Shown here piece after piece: positions 58,210 to 64,000 of a stretch of DNA of 64,000 bases. The translations under genes and the position numbers were made by a program. The notes under the pieces were generated by a model. That model was not told where the DNA came from. It did not search any database and saw nothing but the letters and a program-made list of their open reading frames with translations. Source of the DNA: Cladopsammia gracilis (taxonomy: Eukaryota; Cnidaria; Anthozoa; Scleractinia; Dendrophylliidae). Numbering within the stretch: position 1 is the stretch's first letter; every line of letters begins with the position of its first letter. The stretch lies in contig JAJGOT010000051.1 of the NCBI GenBank assembly GCA_022457155.1, positions 434,001 through 498,000 of the forward strand. Direction: 5' to 3'.

Positions 58210-58461
58210 GTAAGTATCCTTGTATTATGCAAATTCCAGCCAAGTTAACTTTAAGTTTCAATGCAGTCCAAGAAGTTGGGAACATCTAAAGCACAAATAA
58301 TTCAAAACATTATTGCCTGTGCAAAACATACTTTCCGATTTTCTCTGAGATTTAAAAAGTTGCCCATTATGCTTTAAGATTGTTTCCTTATTCAGTTATA
58401 GTTTGCTATATCACATGATGCATCACTGTAGGCAGTATAGGCAAAGTTAAAATCAATGCAT

Positions 58462-58803
58462 TCATACAGCTTTCAGGGAAACAAAGATAGGCTTATGATC
58501 ACTGTAGTATGACTCCAGGGTACCTGCAGATTGTACAAGTTGTGGTACATTGGTATAAATATGATCTATTTGTGTACGGTAGTCAGTAGTATACTGGTTA
58601 ATCAACTGTGTGTATCCTCTGTCTGTTACTAGTGATTTTTTGATAGCCTTTTGTTCTGTAGTCTCCTGGATTAGATTAATATTGAAATCCCCAAGCAGTA
58701 CAGTGGGCATTGTAGGCTCTGACAAAACTGAGTTATGAAGATGAGTAAGGGCTCCAATTAACTGTGAAATTGTAACAGTTTTTTGAGCGGTAGATACCAA
58801 CAA
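58462..58803 (-). pseudogene. Helentron endonuclease C-half
   Basis: After dropping one A from the A6 run the text continues KTVTISQLIGALTH to VLLGDFNINL (Asp and Asn of the catalytic DxN), QIDHIYTN, and YYSDHKPIFVSL (catalytic Asp-His pair) before the final TGA/TAA-type stop at 58462. All the active-site residues expected of the exonuclease-endonuclease-phosphatase fold are present, so the endonuclease looks chemically intact apart from the frameshift. Confidence 0.9.
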
Positions 58804-59444
58804 CGTGAATATTTGGAATTGGGTGGCTTAGAACCATGACAGTAATTTCTACATCATTAAAGTTGAACCTGTATGGAATTTCAGTACAGTTCAAATCATT
58901 CTTAATGTACACAGCAGTTCCATAACACGTTCTTATGTTTGACTGATTGAAGTCATTTCTGTAAAGAGTAAATCCACTCAGCTGATACATATCTTCTCTA
59001 TCTGACAAGCAAAGCTTTGTTTCAACAAAAATGTTGACATCAGCTTTTTGAATGTTGTAATCACTTCGCACATCATCTATGTGTAGGTGGAGAGATCGAA
59101 CATTCTGAAACAATATTGTCTTTGTTTGGGGTGAATCCATAGTATGTAATACTGCTAAAGGGATGAGGCTTGCTTCTGTTCTCAGTCTACTCATTTCATT
59201 TTTCACTTTCTCACTAACTGTTATTTTGTTTTCATTCAAATTGAGAATATGCAGTGCAGAACTGTTTCTTACTCGGCTTAAGCCAACATAATGCATGTGC
59301 TCTCTTTTGGATTCTGGAAAATCAACAACTACTTCATCTAATGTGTCACCTTGACAACGGTGAATAGTTTTGGCAGCACCAGGTCTAAGTGGAAATTGTC
59401 TCCGAAGTATTTGCACTTGACTTTTTTTACTGTTTGTGAATTGT
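58733..59444 (-). pseudogene. Helentron helicase C-terminus and endonuclease N-half
   Basis: QFPLRPGAAKTIHRCQGDTL and HMHYVGLSRVRN are helicase motifs V and VI. After a linker, the endonuclease starts KTILFQNVRSL (Asn motif), VETKLCL (metal-binding Glu), TAVYIKNDL and VVGIYRS. The frame breaks at the A6 run at 58779-58784. Confidence 0.9.
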
Positions 59445-60863
59445 TTTTGTTACTTCTAAAATTGGTGTCCAGCTCTTATTTATGTTTGTCCTGTACAAAT
59501 GTGCATATTCTCTGCGCTGGTTTCTGCCTATGTCAGTTTGTGGAAATGACACCCAAATAATACTTGGTCTGGTGGAATTTTCAACTCTGTAGTCTATTTT
59601 CTCTATAACACATTCTGTACCATTAGTGAGTCCATCAGACACATCAATATTAGTTGTCACGTCATATTTTCCATTAGTTGCGACTAACAATACTAAATAT
59701 AAACCCATCGTCTTTGTTGGATCATCTGGTATGTTACTTTTGATTTGTTTCTTCAGATCATCAGAAATATCCCCAACTATAATGTCAACAGCCTTGATCT
59801 GAGTTTTATGAGTTTTAGAGAGGTTATAAAGGGCATTGTTATGAGCATTTACTGATTCATTTGTAGGACATATATGTGAAATGCTTATAGGATAATTGTC
59901 TTCTTCAGGCCTTACATTCATTAGTCTTTCATTCAAAATGGCAATATCATCTTTAGAATGCTTTCCCTCTCTCAAGCGATTGAGTAGTTCAGCAAATTGC
60001 TTGTCATCTTTTTGTCTCATTATTTCTGTCAGTTCAAAGATGGTGAAGTACTCATTCCAAATGTTGGTTGCTAAAGCACTATAGTCCCTTTGAGAATTTT
60101 CAAAGATCCACTTATCAAAAACTGGCTTTAACTGGAAAAGATCTCCAACAGTTATCAAACTTATTCCACCAAATAGCTCCTTAGTTCCCATTATTTGTTG
60201 TAATCTTAAATTCAGAAAGTTGAACATGCCACTTCCAACCAAGGAGATCTCATCAATAAATATTACGTTTAGTTTCTTCAGTTGCGTCCTAATGGTATTT
60301 AGTCTGTCAGGTTGTAGTGCACAGTACTGAAAACCTCTATTGACTGGTAACTTGAATGCCGTGTGTAATGTATTGGCTCTTATGTGGAAAGCGGCTTTGC
60401 CAGTCGGGGCTGTTTTCAGAACTTTCACATCATCTGGATTTTCACCTGCGATAGTATTCAGATATCTGATGAGTGCTTCATATAATGCATTAATGACAGT
60501 ACTTTTGCCAACTCCAGCACCTCCACTTAAGAACAATCTGAGAGGCTCATCTTTAGTTTTTATTGAATGTAAGACATGATAAAAAAACTGTCGTTGTTTT
60601 TCATTCAAAGAGCGGACAAGTGTATGATAATCGTCATCAGAGATGCGCTTTACAATAAGTTCATCTTGATCATTACTTCTAGGGAAAATACCAATATCAT
60701 CAAGCAAATCATACTGACTATGCTGCTTGTTTTTGCCAGGGTCAAAGCAACCAAATAATTCACTAGGTTTGTCTTTAACAGCACAGTCCTGCTTATTGAT
60801 ATGTTCTGCATTTGGAGCAACATTGTCAAAGCTGTCACATTCAGCATTACTCATATCTTCCAT
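59427..60863 (-). pseudogene. Helentron PIF1-like helicase, main part
   Basis: Motifs in order: Walker A GGAGVGKST; TAPTGKAAFHIRANTLHTAF (motif Ia); Walker B FIDEISLVGSG; ITVGDLFQLKPV (motif III); LTEIMRQKDD followed by FAELLNRLREG. This 5'-3' helicase would unwind DNA behind the Rep nick. The ATG at 60863 is internal to the ancestral frame, which continues from Rep. The frame breaks at an A5 run at 59444-59448; removing one A joins EVTKQFTNSKKSQVQILRRQ. Confidence 0.92.
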
Positions 60864-60881
60864 TGCCTTATCTAGTATTTC

Positions 60882-62168
60882 TTAATGGTATTCATACTGG
60901 CGCCGGTTGCAGAGAATGTCATCCTTAACTTGTTCAAATCGCTCTTGGTAAGTTTGACAGTCTTTAATCAAATCAGTGGTTTCCTTTCGCCATGGTACAT
61001 AAAGCATAAGTTGTTCTCTACAATGGTTTTCTGGGTCCTTATCTTTATGGTACCTGATAGATCGGATGATTTTAGGCTTCTTTCGTTTTACTAGTTTCAT
61101 ATTTCCTTTAAGTTTGAATTCAGTTGATTCACACTCAGCCTCAGTCACATTAATACTATTAGGGTCATCATCAGTATTGTCATCAAAATTAGTTTCTGGC
61201 ATGAAGTCATGAAGACCTCTCAATGATGGCTGATTGCTGCTACCATCAGCACCTTCATCTTTAACACAGTTGAACCATGCAACAAAGTCAGCCAAGCACA
61301 ACTTTTCTAATTGTTTTGGTCTCCTTTGATAGCGTTTAATGATGTTGTCTGATTCTATGTCAGGTGAATTGTCAGGCAGCTCCATGAGCTTATCTAATTT
61401 CTTTAATAAAAATGTCCTTTCATCCGGAGGGGATGTACTGATAAACTGAAAAGTACGGGAAGATCTTCGCATTGGCATTTGTAATACAAGATACACAGCT
61501 TCTTGAGCACTGATTTCAACTGCATTTAAAAATTTGTTTCCAATGTGCCTAACTCTATTTGTAATATCTTTATTACCTGATTTAGCTTCTTCAGATGCTT
61601 TTTCTAGAAGTCTGCTCATACCTCTCTGGCCTTTTGTAATATAAGACAGTATGTATGTAGCACATGCATAAGGATCTAGTACATATTGCATGTCCATGTT
61701 TGCTTGCCAGGCTTTGAGTAAATCAGTGTTATAACTGTTAATCCTTATTTCTGATGGTGTCCTTTTCAAACGTAATGTGTCACGCTTTAAGGTGTGTCTT
61801 ATAGCTAAGATGTAACTTTCTTCATTTAATTGTAATTTCTTGAGAAAATCTTCAAAACTGACATCTTCACCATATTTCATATGGTCAAGAAGGTCTTTTA
61901 TTTTTTCAGCATTTTCTTTTATCTTTTTCTCGTTCGCTTTATCAAAGCTCAAGTTCTCAAGAGGCGTTAAAATCATTGTTCTTGGCATTGGTGGCAATGG
62001 AAAGTTAAATCTACATATCTTATGCCCTGCCTTCTTACAAGTTTTGGCATGCCTGTGCATTTGTAAGTTTACAAGATCCTCCATTTCACTTGAGTTGTCT
62101 GGCTTGAGGCAAGTGATATACTTATTAACAAAGCTCACAATTTCTTCATAATTTAGAACTTTTGTCAT
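60882..62168 (-). pseudogene. Helentron Rep, second part (two-tyrosine motif)
   Basis: Continues as [20 protein letters not shown], then the conserved Cys/His block ([19 protein letters not shown]). [19 protein letters not shown] carries two tyrosines four residues apart, the nicking and joining residues of Rep. The part ends at TAA (60882-60884) directly before an EILDKAMEDMSNAECDS stretch in the same frame, so this is a single in-frame stop rather than a natural end. Confidence 0.9.
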
Positions 62169-62713
62169 ATTGTGGGGCTTCTTTCACCCAAAACAAACCA
62201 TGAATATGTGGGCTTCCTCTTTGTTGAAATTCAACTCTGTAAAAATAATCATCTATTTCTCCTATTGGCATTACACTGCTCTTTAAGATATCACGAATAA
62301 ATAACTGGACCATATGCTCAAAGTTTCTTGCACAAGTAACAGGATCTTTTTGTATAAGATCTGATTTTTGTTCCCAAGTCATTTGCTTAATTTCATTATC
62401 AGTGTACTCTTTTTTCTCTGCAATTCTACCCAAAGTTTTAAGAAGATGAGTCCATCTTGTTTCAGCTGCTGAGAAAGAGCAAAACCATGTAGGGTTGCCT
62501 AGTTGACGAATCATAGCAAACAAGTCTTTTTTGCACTTTTCAAAATAAGGTGGCGAGCCTCTAAGATTTCTTAAAACTCTGAAACCTTCATCAAGATGTA
62601 TAAGCTTATTAAGATAATCCTCCGACTTCAAGTCGCCAGCAGTGTATCTTTTCCCCTTTGTCTTACACTTTCTGAGAGAAATTGAAGCACTATCTTGAAT
62701 TTGCTTGATTTGC
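62146..62713 (-). pseudogene. Helentron Rep, first part (HUH motif)
   Basis: After the A8 run the sequence reads KLQIKQIQ, TKGKRYTAGDLKSEDYL, LRNLRGSPPYFEKCKKDL and GNPTWFCSFSAAETRW, all standard Helitron Rep blocks. EFQQRGSPHIHGLFWV holds the HUH motif (HIH) that coordinates the metal ion for nicking. The reading frame breaks after KEAPQYDK, at an A4 run near 62163-62166. Confidence 0.9.
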
Positions 62714-64000
62714 AGTTTTTTTTAGCTTATAAAAGATGTTAGGGACAGACTTTGCAGCTCTTCTATCCTGACATCTTAATTCCCACTTAACAACTGTACT
62801 GTATGATACAGGGACCTTTCTTTCACTGTTGTCACGTCTTTGTTTTCCACAGAATATTGTGGGGAATGATAGATATTCAGAATCTTTATCCATAAATATC
62901 CCTAATGGTTTGTTTCCTTCTCCCGGTGCAAAGGAAATAATTCTATCTCCATTTTCTGTTACATCTGGTTCTTGCAGTAGTGTATCTGTAACACCTGAAT
63001 GGCGTTCATCAACTTCACACCAGCCATCACTTTCATCTTTTTCATTGGCTGCATTATCAACATCAGCAGAGGAAATTCTGTTTTGGCAATCCTGTGTTTT
63101 ATTATTTTTAAGAATTTCACCACTTTGCAAATCAGCACTCAGTGTGTCAGGGTTTGGAATAAACTCACTCCAATCTTCATTGGCACTTGATGAACTTATC
63201 TTATCTACCCATGTATTCTGTGCTTCTACATGTATGCCTTCACTTTTGAATAAATTGCTTGTCTCTACAAGATATTTGGCTGCATCTAACACTTTCTTAG
63301 GTCTTACATTCTGAAACTGATAATGATGCTTATAGCTAAGACGTCTTTTAAGTTTTATTGGAATAGTCTGTGATTCATTGATGGGCCTTGGCAGACAGTG
63401 AACAGTTGAATTTACATCACTTGGCACATTAACAACATTTCCATGAATAGACAACTGGCCACCTCTTGGTAATTCACGAATTTGCATGAATGGGATACGA
63501 AGTGATATTAGCCGTTCTTCTAATGGTGTCAAATTTAACAACTCAGGCTTCTTAGGAAAACTCATTTTATTGGCTTTAGAACAGCTAGGCAATTTCCCGT
63601 TTTTTAGATTTGAGTCACAAGTTGTGCAAATCCATTCAGTATCATCAACACTTCTTAACCCAGTGACACAAGACTTGACAACATCTGGTGAACATGCCTT
63701 GTACTTGTTACCGTTACATTTCACTACTGACGACTTGAACCACAACTGGTCACAACAGGTACATATGTATTCTGGACCACATTTAATGTTGTTGTGAAAA
63801 ACATTTATCAAAGAAATTGCATTGCTTGCATTTTTCTGTGGTTGTAACTCATCATAACCAATTGTAGGGAGTGATGTATTTTGACATTGCATTTTAGCAG
63901 CTTGTGCAGTTGTATCAAGTAAATTGGTAACTGTTTTTCTAACTTTAACATTTCTATTTATTTGCATAATGTGTTCTGGATTTTCTGCTTTCCGTTTTCT
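62690..64000 (-). pseudogene. Helentron protein, N-terminal part (truncated by window edge)
   Basis: Open from the window edge through the internal ATG at 63967 to a stop at 62690. Contains two cysteine clusters (CTCCDQLWFKSSVVKC and CTTCDSNLKNGKLPSC), probably zinc-binding, and then LLNLTPLEERLISLRIPFMQ with IRELPRGGQ, the block that precedes Rep in many Helitron-like proteins (DUF6570-like). The frame is lost in an A8 run at about 62713-62720: removing one A continues it as LKKLQIKQIQ..., the typical Rep sequence. Confidence 0.85.

Larger units (their letters stand above)
58462..64000 (-). mobile_element. Helentron (Rep/helicase/endonuclease), running past the window edge
   Basis: On the minus strand, one long protein can be followed from the right edge to the stop at 58462: an N-terminal Cys-rich part, a Helitron Rep with HUH and two-tyrosine motifs, a PIF1-family helicase and a C-terminal AP-type endonuclease. 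This domain order defines Helentrons, rolling-circle transposons known from animals including cnidarians. The frame is still open at 64000, so the start lies outside. Four single-base frameshifts and one in-frame TAA interrupt it (detailed per part). Terminal sequences and the 3' hairpin were not identified; the 3' end lies somewhere left of 58462. Confidence 0.92.

Overview
The window is eukaryotic: genes are split by GT-AG introns, coding density is low, AT-rich spacers are long, and short inverted-repeat transposons (MITEs) are abundant. Transmembrane proteins with SUEL-type galactose/rhamnose-binding lectin domains, a vertebrate-like STK40 gene and a Helentron (Helitron with an endonuclease domain) together suggest an anthozoan cnidarian, probably a coral or sea anemone. 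This is an inference from content, not from a marker gene.

Layout. At 1-822 there may be the 5' end of an unidentified minus-strand gene. At 823-10674 (+) lies a complete six-exon STK40 pseudokinase gene. An approximately 12.7 kb stretch follows with no gene I can support, only MITEs, a nested tRNA-like sequence and microsatellites. At 23383-27604 (+) are the last four exons of a single-pass membrane lectin (lectin gene 1); its signal-peptide exon was not found. About 11 kb of repeat-bearing spacer follows. At 39078-51574 (+) lies a complete six-exon paralogue (lectin gene 2), with a possible alternative last exon at 52086-52195. At 55239-58209 (+) two small exons join in frame and probably start an unidentified gene. 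From 58462 to the right edge (-) is most of a Helentron: Rep, PIF1-like helicase and AP-like endonuclease, broken by four single-base frameshifts and one stop.

How the genes relate. The two lectin genes share the same exon plan: SUEL exon, Thr/Ser/Lys-rich stalk exon, transmembrane exon, cytoplasmic tail, with phase-1 internal junctions. They look like tandem duplicates that diverged strongly in the stalk and tail. In both, the stalk exon ends in a short hydrophobic stretch, and reading on past its donor site gives an early stop. That suggests a possible alternative GPI-anchored or secreted form. Their position beside STK40 recalls the human STK40-EVA1B neighbourhood, since EVA1 proteins are SUEL-lectin/transmembrane relatives. 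I found no tRNA or rRNA gene and no CRISPR array.
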